NCBI GenBank assembly: GCA_027563935.2
Contig: JANVAS020000203.1
Location: 372,001-436,000, forward strand
Source of the DNA: Costus lasius
Taxonomy: Eukaryota; Streptophyta; Magnoliopsida; Zingiberales; Costaceae
Length of the DNA stretch: 64,000 bases
Direction: 5' to 3'
The notes beneath the pieces are model-generated. The model did not search any database and was not told the DNA's origin. It saw only the letters and a list, made by a program, of their open reading frames with translations. Within the stretch, counting starts at the first letter, position 1; every line of letters starts with the position of its first letter. The position numbers and the translations under genes were made by a program. Shown piece by piece: positions 11,914 through 23,625 of the stretch.

Positions 11914-14134
11914 TGTTGGTGTATATGCCCTAAAGACCAATATATGGACATGGTTAGACATTATTTGAATGTACTTTGATAGAACTATTACTCTTTATAT
12001 AGGCATGGTCGTTATTATGCAGACTTCTCTACCTGCGTTGATGTATTGAGTTGCATAAATAATGTCCCAGGAGTTTGGATTGGATCCATTCTCATAAGCT
12101 ATCCCCAGACAAGGTACCTTAGCAGATATGGGACAGCTTTGGTACATGTGAGACTGGTGTATGGGCTGGTTAGGTGCGGGGCACAGTAACGCAGACATAC
12201 AGGTGCATTGGATGCACCGGAGTGATCCACCATGAGGATTGACTTGTCTAGTCAACAAGTCAATCTCACATGCAATAGGTTTGCATTGATCCTTAGACTT
12301 GAGGTATTCATGTCCAGATTTGATTATGGGTATGCTTTAATACAGTCTTATGTCTCTCCATAATTGGGAGATCAAAACGACTGTCATTGGGCATGTCATA
12401 AGTCATGTAGAGACATGGATGACCAATAGTAGGATTTGCCCCTTCCTTATTGGAAGCATGATATCCACTCGGGGCGCCCCACCTTATTGGTGCATGACAG
12501 GAAAGTGTGGCCACACTTGTTGAGTCATGACCAATGCATTGGATAATAAACTTGAGACTATTCCAATGGCAGGATATCAGCTTAGGCAAAGGGATCTATA
12601 ATGCAATGGGAATCCTCGTTGCTTGTTAGGAGTTGTTGCCATAATGACTTAAGTCCTATGACATAGGTAGTAGTGATGTGTTGCTAGATACCCCTCACTA
12701 CTTATGATGTTTACATCATTGCCATCGTCATATGGATCCTACGGGGTCACACGCAATAGACTCTTGACGTTGCTTTAATCAGAAGTCTTATGATCAAGTT
12801 ATTGGATAACTTGGATCAATTTGGAAGATTTCATCAGCGCCAATGGATCTGATGAGTTGGAAGAAAGTTATTGGAGCCAAACTTCATTTTTGGCAGGTTG
12901 ACCCGAAATTGACCTAGATTGGTCACATTTGGATTAGGGTGGCATTGGATTAAATCCAATGGCTTAATCAACCCATGCCATGAAGTTTGGGCTAGCTCAT
13001 TATCCAATGAGGCCCAATAATTAGTTGTCATGAAGAGGAATTGGCTTAAAAGGGTATAATGGGGAGAAATCTCACCCCATTGGCGCCTAGGGGCATAATG
13101 GGGTGAGGTAGGCGCCTTTGCTTCATTATGGAAGTAAAGAGCGCCTAGCCCTTCTTCCTTGGATGGAATACTTGCCTCTAAGGCAAGTCTTGGGGCTGAT
13201 ATGGCTGGAGAACTTTTATGGGAAGTTCCTAGGCGCATATGGATATAGGGAAGAGGTATATGGTAATGTCTTGGAGACTTACCTTACCTCAAACCCTAGT
13301 TTCTCCCAAGACACCACCCTAGCCGAATTCTTCATGCATGTTGCACCTAGCCACTTATCCTTTAATGGTAAGAATGCATTTGAGGCATGTCTTGGGCTGA
13401 TATAGTGCTTGGACTTTTATGGATAGGTTGAATGAGGTTTATGGTAAAGTCTTGGAGACTTTCCTTGCCTCAAGACACCTCATCCTAGCCATACACTTGG
13501 CATGATCCTAGCCCTTGCCCAAACCGCCTCTAGTCCTATTTATAGGACCCATTGTCGCCCTCTCTAGTTGATGAACGCTTGGAGACATGAACACACATAG
13601 AGGGGCGAGAGCAAGGCAAAGGGCGACAACATCAAGGTGGTGCAACCCTTCTTCCTACTAGTGGCCGAAAGTCTTCTCCTTTCTCTCCTTTTGGCGTGAC
13701 TTGGAGAAGTACTTGGTGGCGTAACTTCCTCTCAATCTTCCTCAAGGCTGAAGCTCTTCTTCATCCTCTTCTCTTGGAGTAAAGAGGACAATGAGTTGGC
13801 GGCATCTTCCTTGCACTTGGCGCATGAACCTTGGAGGTGGCGCAAGAAGAGTGAAGGAACCCTAAGGCTCGATTCTCTTCCCGAGGCTAGCACCAAGCGT
13901 GGAAGGGAGCAACGATCAAGGAGTCGACGCGTGGATACTTGTGGAGGGCGAACACTTGGGCGCCTTCAACATGGCTTCGACGTCTAGACAAGCAAAAGAG
14001 GTACATCTTTAACACATCCTTGTGTTATCTCTCTCGCATGGATCCTTGGGACCAGAATATGTTTCGGGTGTAATGATTCTTCCGCTGCGTCCTGGGACTG
14101 CAAAATTTTAAATTACACCCGGTATTCCCTAACA
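11914..14134 (+). repeat. 3' LTR of copia C (2221 bp)
   Basis: It starts TGTTGGTGTATATGCCC and ends GGTATTCCCTAACA. It shares blocks with the B LTR, such as the ATTGGCGCC and CATTATGG stretch near 13060-13110. Both strands carry only short chance ORFs. Confidence 0.8.
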
Positions 14135-14745
14135 AAAATCACAGCCTGACGTGGTCTCTACGCCTCTCGGCGTAAGGCTGAACCCTAAGGACCGCTCCCT
14201 CGATTACTCTCTGGATTCCTCCTAAAAATTGGGGCTTTTGGTCCCTTTATCTTCTCCTCATTGAGACGAGTCCATAGCATCTTTTGGACCTCTCCCTCGA
14301 TTACTCTCTGAAGATATCGTCTTTTGAAGTTTGCAGCAGAAAAATCAGGAAACTGGGCCAAAATTACGGTACCGTGGAAATAATTACGGCAGTGCCGTAA
14401 TTTCCTCAAAAACTCAGAAACTTTCTGGTTGAAATCATCCAAAAATATGGTACCATAAAATTTTGGACCAAAATTATGGTAGTGCCGTAATTTATCAAAC
14501 TTGCTCCGATTTGCATGAAAATTTATGGGTAGCTTCGTTTCGACATCTGGAATCCATTGGTGCGCTCAAATCTTCCAAAATCCATCAAAATATGGCACTT
14601 TTTTACCTTAAAATCATGAAAAAAAAGAAATGATGTAGATTGCGCAATATTTGACAATTAAGGCTTAAAAACAAGCAAAAGAGCATAAATATGACACAAA
14701 AAGACCAATAAAATGACACAAAATACACTATAAATTTTTGTGTCA
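14135..14745 (-). repeat. 3' LTR of D, first 611 bp
   Basis: Minus-strand LTR starting TGACACAAAAATTTATAGTG at 14745. It is collinear with 48196-47586 but visibly diverged. C interrupts it at 14134/14135. It carries two pairs of the KpnI-type and TTACGGCAGTGCCGTAA palindromes (14364-14400 and 14446-14490). Confidence 0.85.
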
Positions 14746-15064
14746 TCAAACACATAAGGCTCAAACTTTGCTTGTCCTCAAGCAAATAAATAGAATAAAG
14801 AACAATGCTAAGTATGGAAAATATGCTCTTTTATGAAAAATAAATTTCTAAAATATAATCACTCATATAATATTCCACCAACTTTTTGCACAAAATATTA
14901 GACAAATACACTGTCCTCTAAAATCAATCTTTAAGATCTACTACTTTGATCAAATAAAACTTCGCAACTCGCATAATAAAAAGAATTTCAGTCTCATGAA
15001 TTCACCTAATTTTCAGTTTAAATCTATCATACTTTTGTTTACAGGAATAAAGTCTCCAAGATCT
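14746..15064 (-). other. D interior next to the 3' LTR
   Basis: AT-rich, non-coding. On the minus strand it contains GCTTGAGGACAAGCAAAG and a degenerate tract GCCTTATGTGTTTGA just before the LTR, where the polypurine tract should be. I recall similar GAGGACAAGCAA stretches upstream of other plant LTRs but cannot verify this here. Confidence 0.5.
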
Positions 15065-15069
15065 TTTTC

Positions 15070-15244
15070 TGTAATACCCCGAGTATAGTCCCACATTGCA
15101 AGTGGGAGAAACTATTATGTGGTTTATAAGGCTTAGTGGGCTTGCTATTGTTAACTTGGGCTTAAGCATTTTAATAAATTGGGCCACGTTGCAAATCGGC
15201 TCACCAAGTTAATGAATAGTTTGCTTACTAAGTGGGTTATAACA
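15070..15244 (+). repeat. TRIM LTR1 (175 bp)
   Basis: Runs from TGTAATACCCCGAG to GGGTTATAACA. It differs from LTR2 and LTR3 at scattered sites, for example AGTCCCACATTGCAAG against AGTCCCATATTGGAAG. Confidence 0.9.
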
Positions 15245-15246
15245 AA

Positions 15247-15258
15247 TGGTATCAGAGC
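15247..15258 (+). other. TRIM primer-binding site (tRNA-iMet)
   Basis: TGGTATCAGAGC is complementary to the 3' end of plant initiator tRNA-Met and lies two bases after LTR1. Confidence 0.9.
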
Positions 15259-15422
15259 AAAACTTAGTCTTAAGCATGGTGAGAGGCCAATAGGAAAGGG
15301 CTACCGAGGATGGTGGAGCCACCTTTGGGCTGACCTCACATGCTGCCGACTAAGGGATGATTCTTGGGCATGTGTTAGGGATGTGGGCTTGACGAGGACG
15401 TCAAGTCTTAAGTGGGGGAGAT

Positions 15423-15596
15423 TGTAATACCCCGAGTTTAGTCCCATATTGGAAGTGGGAGAAGAGATTATATAGTATATAAGACTTAGTGGGCTTGCTA
15501 TTGTTAACTTGGGCTTAAGCATTTTAATAAATTGGGCCACGTTGCAAATCGGCTCACCAAGTTAATGAATAGTTTGCTTACTAAGTGGGTCGTAAC
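15423..15596 (+). repeat. TRIM LTR2 (174 bp)
   Basis: Starts TGTAATACCCCGAGTTTAG after the polypurine tract and ends GGGTCGTAAC, one base short of the full LTR, where the tRNA copy begins. By eye it is a perfect inverted repeat of LTR3. Confidence 0.9.
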
Positions 15597-15667
15597 GAGT
15601 GGCGCAGCGGAAGCGTGGTGGGCCCATAACCCACAGGTCCCAAGATCAAAACTTGGCTCTGATACCA
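15597..15667 (+). other. DNA copy of initiator tRNA-Met, with CCA, lacking the first 4 nt
   Basis: The 71 nt from GAGTGGCGCAGCGGAAGCG to GCTCTGATACCA correspond to plant tRNA-iMet from nucleotide 5 to the 3' terminus. The CAT anticodon is at 15625-15627 within the GGGCCCATAACCC arm. Compared with the canonical sequence as I remember it, three bases in the T arm differ and pairing is kept (CCAAG/CTTGG). The terminal CCA is in the DNA. Plant nuclear tRNA genes do not encode CCA, so this is a reverse-transcribed mature tRNA, not a tRNA gene. It lacks the 5' end, so I do not call it a functional tRNA gene. Confidence 0.9.
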
Positions 15668-15669
15668 TT

Positions 15670-15844
15670 TGTTACGACCCACTTAGTAAGCAAACTATTC
15701 ATTAACTTGGTGAGCCGATTTGCAACGTGGCCCAATTTATTAAAATGCTTAAGCCCAAGTTAACAATAGCAAGCCCACTAAGTCTTATATACTATATAAT
15801 CTCTTCTCCCACTTCCAATATGGGACTAAACTCGGGGTATTACA
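15670..15844 (-). repeat. TRIM LTR3, inverted (175 bp)
   Basis: Reverse complement of LTR2. It is joined to the tRNA copy as ...TACCA-TT-TGTTACGACCC, which is what tRNA-primed minus-strand strong-stop DNA looks like. It ends GGGGTATTACA against the TTTTC duplication. Confidence 0.9.
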
Positions 15845-15937
15845 TTTTCCACACAGAATCTCTCTTTTCTTGCCCCTCTCTCTTTTTTTTATTTTTATTT
15901 TTGCATATACCCACATAGATACATACTTTTTATTTTA

Positions 15938-16096
15938 GACATCAACTCTTGTCTTAGGTACCACTGTCAATTTTACACAGTGCCAAGTAGAGGAGTCATT
16001 ATTATTATTTTTCTTCTCTTTTTTTTTTTATATATAGACTTCAACCCATCTCTTAGGTACCACTGTCAATTTTACACAGTGCCAAGTAGGGGAGTC
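15938..16096 (+). repeat. Two 60-bp direct repeats with an internal hairpin, in D interior
   Basis: Copies at about 15938-15997 and 16037-16096 share TCTTAGGTACCACTGTCAAT and continue through ACACAGTGCCAAGTAG. CACTGT and ACAGTG pair across a 9-nt loop. A GGTACC site about 20 nt before CAGTGCC recalls D's palindrome pairs. The surrounding 15850-16265 is T-rich with no gene. Confidence 0.7.
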
Positions 16097-16270
16097 TCTC
16101 ACTATTTTTGTGGATCTTGGATTCTTTCTTCCCAACAAATAATAAGATAAACTAGACATCAACTAGGTTAATCAATTGACATCAATTCAAAGATTACACT
16201 CATATGCTCATTTATTCAAGAAAGATGCTTCACTCTTAGATTGCATTCATCAAACAACATACCTACCCAA

Positions 16271-18338
16271 TGTTGGGAAACCCCGGGGATATTTTACAAT
16301 TTTCAGAGATAGAGATTACAAAATACATTGCACTGCGGAAGCAATATCCCCGAAACAGGCCGGTCCCAAAAACCCAGTGAAGATCACAAGCAAGAGAGTC
16401 GACACGATGAGTTAGGAAATACCTTAGAGCAAGATGAGGTCGATGTCGTGATAGGCGCCAAAGCGTGCGCCCTCTGCAGTCTCACACACACGGATCCCTC
16501 GAGTCCTCCTCTTCCACGTCCGGTGCTAGCCTCGGGAAGAAGATCCAAGTCTTAGTGCACTTTCTTCAACCCTTGCGCCACTTCCAAAGTAGAAGCGCCA
16601 ACGAAGAAGAAAGATGGAGATGTTGCCGCCATGTCTTCAACTCCTCATCCTTACTTTCGCCAACTCCTAGAGAAGATGCGCCAAGATAAGAGGCAAGAGG
16701 GTGAAGACACCAAGTCCTATCCCTCCTTGCTCCAAGAGAAGAAGGATAGAAGAGACTTGCGGTTAGGATGAAGATGGAAGAGAAGACTTTCGCCAAAGCC
16801 TCCCTCTTTGCCCTTCTAATTCTTGCTCATGCCAAAAATCAACTTTTGCTCTCACATATACCCATGTATATATAAAGAGGCAAGAGGGGCAGCAATAATA
16901 GGGTGTGGGCGCAATTCTCAAAGGAGGAGGCGGCAAGGGTAAAGGGGAGGGAGTAATTAGGGTTTGAGGTAAGGAAAGTCTCCAAGACTTTACCATAAAC
17001 CTCTCCCAATTATCCATATGCGTATGAGACCTTCCAATGAAGTTTACCAAGCCATATCAGCCCCAAGACTTGCCATAGAAGCAAGCATACCATCCAAGGT
17101 GGAGGGGCAAGGCGCCTAAAGCTTCCTAATGAAGCAAATTGCGCCACTTCTCCCCATTATGCCCATAGGCGCCTAAGGGAGAAGTTTTGTCCCCATTATA
17201 CCCTTTTAGCCTTTTCTCACTTCATGAGAACTTGTTATTGGGCCTCATTGGATAATGAGCTAGCCCAAACTTCATTACATGGGTTGATTAAGCACTTGGA
17301 TCCAATCCAATGCAACCCTAATCCAAATGTGACCAATCATGGTCAAATATGGGTCAACCTGCCAGAAATGAAGTTTGGCTCCAATAACATTCTTCCATCT
17401 CATTAGGCCCAATGGCGCTAATGAAATCTCCCAATTAGATCCGAGTTATCCAATAACTCGATCATAAGGCTTCTCGATCAATACGAGAACTCGAGTATCA
17501 AGGTGTGCGACCCTGTAGGTCTCTCTGACGTTGGCAGTGCTGACCAAATGTCACCACAAGCAGTGAGTGGCACCTAGCAGTGCATCACTGCTACCCAAGT
17601 CATCGGAATGGATATCGACATCGACATCCCCATCATTGCAACAAGGTACAGATGCATTACAGTCTCTTTGCTGAACTGATATCCGATTGGACAAGTGTGT
17701 CACCACTTGTTTTCACCCAATCACATGGTTATGACTAAATCAGGTTCTTACCTGGGTATGGCCATACACTCTCAGTCATAGAACCATAGAGGAGCTCCAT
17801 GGATATCATACTTCCCTAAGGAAGGGGCAAATCCTTTGTCTGTCTATTGACCTTCTCATATGGGTCGTGACATGCTCAATGACAACCGTTATGACCTCCC
17901 AACTACGGCGAGGTGTTAGGTTGTATCAAAGCAAGTCCCTAACCATATAGAATGATCAATGACCTCAAGTCAAGGGATCAATGCATCTCCTGTCACTTGT
18001 GAGGATAACTCATGATACCAAGTCATAGCGTCACAGCGGGTCGGTCCAGTATATCCTCCATTGATATACCCATGTGTCTGCATTAGCACCACGTGCCTAA
18101 CCAGCCCACATACTAGTCTCACAAGTACCAGAGCTGTCCCATATCCACTCAGGTACATCGACTGGGGACAATCATTTGAGCACAGATCCAATCTGTCTCC
18201 AGGGACATTATAATGTAAGTACACCATCGTAGGTGTAGACAAACAATGATAACGATAATGCCAGAAAGATATATGAATATCAGAGTCAAGTAGTACAAAG
18301 ATGGACCAAAACTAGGTCCTAGGGAATATAAACCAACA
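16271..18338 (-). repeat. 3' LTR of copia B (2068 bp)
   Basis: Collinear with the split 5' LTR. Substitutions are scattered, for example near 16337, 16435-16460 and 16500-16510. It contains only short, unsupported ORFs. Confidence 0.9.
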
Positions 18339-18351
18339 ATCTCCCACTTGC
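18339..18351 (-). other. Polypurine tract of copia B
   Basis: On the minus strand GCAAGTGGGAGAT lies directly before the 3' LTR start. Confidence 0.85.
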
Positions 18352-18359
18352 ACTAAGAC

Positions 18360-21300
18360 CTAGAGGTTGAGAAACCTCAACCCCATATCTCTAGTACGAC
18401 CATCATGCTTCTGCTGCGCCACAGCCTTGGTTAGTGGGTTAGCTAGATTGCTCTCTGTGTCAATTCTGCTAATCTTGACATCACCTCTGTCAATGATCTC
18501 TTTGATCAGGTGAAATTTCCTGAGCATGTGTTTGGAGCTTTGATGAGACCGTGGTTCCTTAGTATGTGCAATTCCCATTGTTGTCATAGTAGAGCTCAAT
18601 GGGATCCATTACACTTGGAACCACCTGAAGTTCAGAAAAGAACTTCCTGATCCAAACGGCTTCATTGGCTGCCTCAGAAGCAACCACATACTCAGCTTCG
18701 GTTGTAGAATTAGCTATGGTGGATTGCTTGAAGCTCTTCCAGCATACAACACCTCCAACCATCTTAAACAAATAGCTGGTCTGCGATCTGAAGTCGTCAG
18801 GATCAGACTGGAATGACTCATCAGTGAAGCCCTGCACATTGAGCTCTTCCTGTCCCCCGTAGACCATATAGAATAAATCCTTAGTCCTTTTCAAGACACT
18901 CAAGGATATTCTTTACAGCCACCCAGTGCTGCAGACCTGGATTGGATTGGTATCGGCTAGTTATGCTTTCAGCATAAACCACATCTGGTCCAGTACACAG
19001 CATTGGATGCCTGATTGATCCCACTGCCGAAGCATAGGGAATTCGACTCATGTTATCCCTCTCAGCCTGTGTTGTAGGACACTGGCTCTTTGAGAGAGTA
19101 AGGCCATCTCTCACTGGAAGGTATCCTTTCTTGGATTGCTCCAAGTTGAACCTCTCCAGGACCTTATCAATGTGGGTACTCTAACTAAGGGCCAAGAGCC
19201 TCTTGGATCTATCTCGGTAGATCCTCACGCCTAGAATGTAGGCGGCCTCCCCTAAGTCCTTCATCTTGAAACACTTCCCTAACCATGTCTTCACAGCTTG
19301 AAGACTAGGGATGTCGTTTCCGATGAGCAGTATGTCATCGACATACATGACCAAAAAAGTCACCAAGCTCCCACTAAATTTTTTGTATACACAGGCGTCA
19401 TCTTCGCTTTTGATAAAGCCATAATCTCTCACGGCTTCATCAAATCGAATATTCCAACTTCGAGATGCTTGCTTTAATCCATAAATAGATTTCTTTAGCC
19501 TGCAGACCTTATTAGCTTCTGCAGGATGGATGAAGCCATCAGGTTGTGACATATACACATCCTCAGTCAGCTTCCCGTTAAGGAACGCTGTCTTTACATC
19601 CATCTGCCATATCTCATAGTCATGATATACAGCTATAGCAAACAGAATCCGAATGGATTTGATCATGGCAACTGGTGATAAGGTTTCATCATAGTCCACC
19701 ATGTGGACTTGTTTGAATCCTTTAGCCACTAGTCCACCTTTATAGGTAACTATGTTGCCATCCATGTCTGTCTTCCTCTTAAAGACCTATTTACACCCTA
19801 TGGGTTTTACCTCATCAGGTAGATCAACCAAATCCCAGACTTGGTTAGCCGACATGGAATCCATCTCGGATCTTATGGCCTCAAGCCATCTCTCGGAGTT
19901 CGGTCCACTGACCACCTCATCATAAGTCCTGGGTTCATCCTCAATGATGAAGATCCCGTTGTGTTGGTTCGGCAGCGACCCATACCTCTCAGGTGCACGA
20001 CGAATCCTCCCAGACCTACATGGGGCCTGTGTCTGAGCCTCAGGTTGCCTAGCAACCGGTGCAGGTGGCTCAAGTTCCATCTCTATGTCTTGTGGTTGCA
20101 CTTGGACCTCGTCCAAGTCAAACTTCCTCCACTAACTTCTTTCATGAGAAATTCTTTCTCTAGAAAGACAGCACCCCGAGCAACAAAAATTTTGTTCTCG
20201 GTGGGAACATAGAAGTAGTAACCCTTAGTCTCCTTAGGGTACCCCACAAACATACACTTATCAGATCTAGGTTCTAGCTTGCTAGAATCCTGACGTTTGA
20301 CATAAGCCTTACATCCCCAGATCCTGATAAAAGTGAGATTAGGGTGTCTCCCACTCCATACCTCGTATGGAATCTTTGAGACACTCTTAGTTGGAACATC
20401 ATTCAGTATTACAGAAGCTGTCTTAAGTGCATGTCCCCAGAATGAGGGAGGTAGAGTTGCATGACTCATCATAGATTGAACCATGTCCAACAAAGTTCAA
20501 TTTCTCCTTTCAGATATACCATTCTATTGAGGTGTTCCAGGAGGAGTGAGTTGGGATATGATCCCACACTCTCTCAGATAGTCAAAGAACTCACCGCTCA
20601 GGTACTCTCCACCACGATCTGATCGAAGAGCCTTAATGGATCTACCAAGCTGGTTCTCTACTTCATGTCTAAACTCCTTAAATTTCTCAAAGGAATCAGA
20701 CTTATGTCTCATCAGCTAGACATAACCATATCTACTGAAGTCATCAGTAAATGTGATGAAGTAGTTGTACCCTCCTTTGGCTTGTTTATTGAAAGGCCCA
20801 CACACATCAGTATGTATGAGATCTAATAAACCTCCTGCCCTCTCACCAGTCTTGGTGAAGGGCGCCTTTGTCATTTTCCATAATAAACAAGTCTCACATG
20901 TATCAAGTTCCTCCAAGGAATTCGAATCTAACAACCCATTTGCATGGAGTTGTCGAATGTGATTCTTAATTATATGGGCTAATCGACAATGTCGTAGGAA
21001 AGCACCAATTGAACCACTCAGTTTGGTCCTTTTATTATTTATGTTACAAATAGAGCTATCCATGTCCAAGACATGCGGACCATTGCACAAAGTACCTTTC
21101 CCTTAAAACATGTTTGCAAAACATTGTATCCACTCCTTTGCCAAGCAAGGAGTGGATACAATGTTTTGGTAAGGGAAGGTACATAATAGCAATTGTCTAG
21201 CTTTAACTGAAGTCCAGAAGGCAGGGAGAGAAACTCCTACAGCAACAGCAGCAATTTGTGCCCTGTTACCTATCCATAGGTCAATCTCTCTAGGCCTTAC

Positions 21301-21919
21301 CGATCTACCCTTTCTGAGCCTTTGCATATTTGTACAAATATGAGCTCCACATGCGGTATCCAATACCCATGTCATAGGAGTAGAAAGGTTGACTTCGGTA
21401 ACATAAATACCTGAGCATGAAGACATGGCCTTGCCTTTCTTCTCCTCATTTTGAAGTTGCAACATGTCCTTCAACATGTGAGGTGGCCCTCCACATGAAT
21501 AGCACCTATTATTCCTGATCATATCCATCTTTAATTTTAGTTCCTTGGTCAAGCCTTTCAGTTCAACACACTGAATATCAACTTTAGGAGGATTGAGCTA
21601 AACCAATTCATCAAAGAGCTGCCTTAGATTAAAAATAATCTCAGAGGCACTCTTCGATTCATATCACCCTCTAAATTCAGGTGACATGTTGGCTAGCAAC
21701 CTCCAAAGTATCAACCTGATGCTTATCATAAGCATCCCTCTCAGCCGCTGAGGCCGAGCATGGAAGTGGCTCAGGAAAAGGACGCTCAAGGACATAAAGC
21801 TTCCTTTCGAGCTTAAGCATGATTCTCAAGTTCATATACCAATCCAGTAAGTTGGATCCAACCAACTTATTCCTTTCCAGGGTAGATCGCAGTGACCAAC
21901 TGCTATTGTTCATAGCCAT
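18360..21919 (-). pseudogene. Copia B gag-pol, broken by many stops and shifts
   Basis: It starts with an ATG at about 21919 (MAMNNSSWSLRSTLERNKLVG). In order: gag to about 21560; a zinc knuckle near 21480-21510 whose last Cys is replaced by Met (CYSCGGPPHMLKDM); protease WVLDTACGAHIC (about 21340-21370); integrase (about 20470-21090); reverse transcriptase with YVDDILLIGND (about 19320-19350); and RNase H (18360-19140). Stops include TAG at 19181-19183 where relatives have CAG, TAG near 20524 and near 19780 where they have TGG, and TAG near 20713 where they have a Tyr codon. Gag between 21560 and 21680 is out of frame. No functional protein is expected. Confidence 0.88.
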
Positions 21920-23612
21920 TATTCTACAACAACCAAGAAACAGCAGATTAGTACTACTTCGAGTCATTTAAACTGGACTTGTTATAAATGACCATGGCTC
22001 CCACTATTTTTAATCGAATTAACAACCCACAAAGTCAATCGAGAAATCCAAGATTTCCTAGTGAGATGAGATCCTCATTCCACACAGGGCTTCGCGTCCC
22101 ACGAGGGTGGGATGAGATGCACAAAGTGACCCATGTTTCCTAAGGTGGGCGCGCTGGCCGATTGCTTCAAGCAATTCCCCTTATTGAGACAGTCCAGGCA
22201 TTTCATGTCCAGCGAGGGCTGGATACAGCATGAAACCCTAACCCCTCAACGATGCCTCTAGAGTTTCATCATGTGCCTAGCACACACGAAAATCTAGTAA
22301 AGTCCATTCCTAACCGTTATGCTCAGGGCCAACGAGTTTCCTTGCGAAGGCACGCCCAGGTTAAAACTGTACAGGGGAAACCATTGTCACCACGCACTTT
22401 CTAAAGATAAGTGGGTGTGTCCCACGAGGGTGGGAAACAATTCACAACTCCATTGATCGATAGCTTAGTGAGGGCTACGCGTTAGAAGGCTACTAGACTT
22501 GATATTTTAATTGAGGGTTTTTGTTTAAGGTCTCATCATCTTAGTTTTATCTTATGTCTATCATTACAGGCATGCAATCCTATGGTGATAACATAACGAT
22601 AAAACATTATAGGCATGCTTCTGCAGATAATAATAAAAGCAGTAAAGAATGATGTGATCATATCCTATTCAAGACATTGAACCAACTCATGCCATGAAAG
22701 AGGTTCAACTCTTGTCCTAGAACTCAAGCCCCAAAACTAGACCTAGCCTAGCCGACCTCTAGCTTGAACTTCAAGGTTGGCTCCAAGGTCCTTCTCTCAT
22801 GGTTTAGCTCTCAAACCCTAGAGGTACACTTTAAAAGTTCCCCATAGGTTCGGCCAATGCCATGGTCTTCCTCCAAGGAAGGTGCGCCACCATGCAAGGG
22901 GCCAAGATGGCTAGCTCTCAAACCAAAAGAGGTTTGGCCAAGCTTTCTTGCGCCACCAAGCAACTAAGCACCAACTTGCATGCGCCACCTTGCATGCGCT
23001 ACCTTGCATGCTTGCGCCATCAAGCAACATGCGAGCATCAAGGTCCAAGAAGGATGCGCCTAGCCCTTAATCTTCATCTTAATTTTTACAAAGATAATGA
23101 AAAAGATGGCACGCAGGCCGCATAAGGATACATCATAGTTATGCAAAAGGGGCTTAACTCATGATCACAACATTATGCACAATCAAGGTATTTACTCATG
23201 CAATTCTACATGCTCATGAAAAACATAAAATCTGAAATTTTACTTTTTCATAAAACTAGTCTCTTTTTCTCATCTTCTTCTCACAAATCTTTTGGTTAAT
23301 TGCGATTTATTTTTCATGATGATTTCAGAGATCCTTTCGGCTGGCAATTTTGTCAGATCAAGAGACTTGGCCAGTTCGAAGACACAATGCCCGTCCTACT
23401 TGATAAAATTACGTGCGCCTTTGATCTTTAAATTAGACAAGAAAAATAGTCCAAAAATCCAAAAGAGATTGAGAGGATGATAGAAACAAGAAACCCTAAT
23501 TTTTCTACTTTTAGAAAAATCGTTTGCCATGCATCATGCTATTTACGAAAATAAAGATATGGCATGTGAGCATGAAAGAAAAGCATAAAACATCGTACGA
23601 GTCTTGCAAGTC
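21920..23612 (-). other. Copia B 5' leader
   Basis: A 1.7-kb leader without a credible ORF. On the minus strand it holds three hairpins with loop CCTC: 22420-22435 (stem TCCCAC/GTGGGA), 22208-22223 (TCCAGC/GCTGGA) and 22097-22112 (TCCCAC/GTGGGA). It also holds one GGC-CTGCGT-GCC hairpin at 23108-23119. Confidence 0.75.
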
Positions 23613-23624
23613 GCTCTGATACCA
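23613..23624 (-). other. Primer-binding site of copia B (tRNA-iMet)
   Basis: TGGTATCAGAGC on the minus strand, one base inside the 5' LTR end. Confidence 0.9.
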
Positions 23625-23625
23625 C

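Larger units (their letters stand above)
7476..14134 (+). mobile_element. Copia C (Angela-like family 2), old, 5' truncated
   Basis: Plus-strand copia element: part of the leader, decayed gag and pol, polypurine tract and a complete 3' LTR. The 5' end was displaced by the insertion of A. The 3' LTR ends CCCTAACA at 14134, next to D LTR sequence. D's intact LTR near 47581 reads GTAAAAATCACGG, so C sits at the AAAAT site (14135-14139), the expected target duplication. Its leader is homologous to that of B. Confidence 0.85.
15070..15844 (+). mobile_element. TRIM retrotransposon with a third, inverted LTR and a captured initiator tRNA
   Basis: Flanked by identical 5-bp duplications TTTTC (15065-15069 and 15845-15849). 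Order: LTR1 (15070-15244), primer site TGGTATCAGAGC (15247-15258), a non-coding core, polypurine tract AAGTGGGGGAGA, LTR2 (15423-15596), a tRNA-iMet copy (15597-15667), and LTR3 in inverse orientation (15670-15844). Both outer ends are the LTR's 5' terminus (TGTAATACCCC and its complement), unlike a normal insertion. The core is too short to encode anything, as in TRIMs generally. Confidence 0.9.

Noticed and set aside
13796..13987. Small Arg-rich ORF (63 codons)
   Set aside because: Lies inside the C LTR; no conservation seen in the B LTR.
15597..15667. A functional tRNA-Met gene
   Set aside because: It lacks the first four nucleotides, carries an encoded CCA, and is joined to LTR cDNA, so it is a retrocopied primer.
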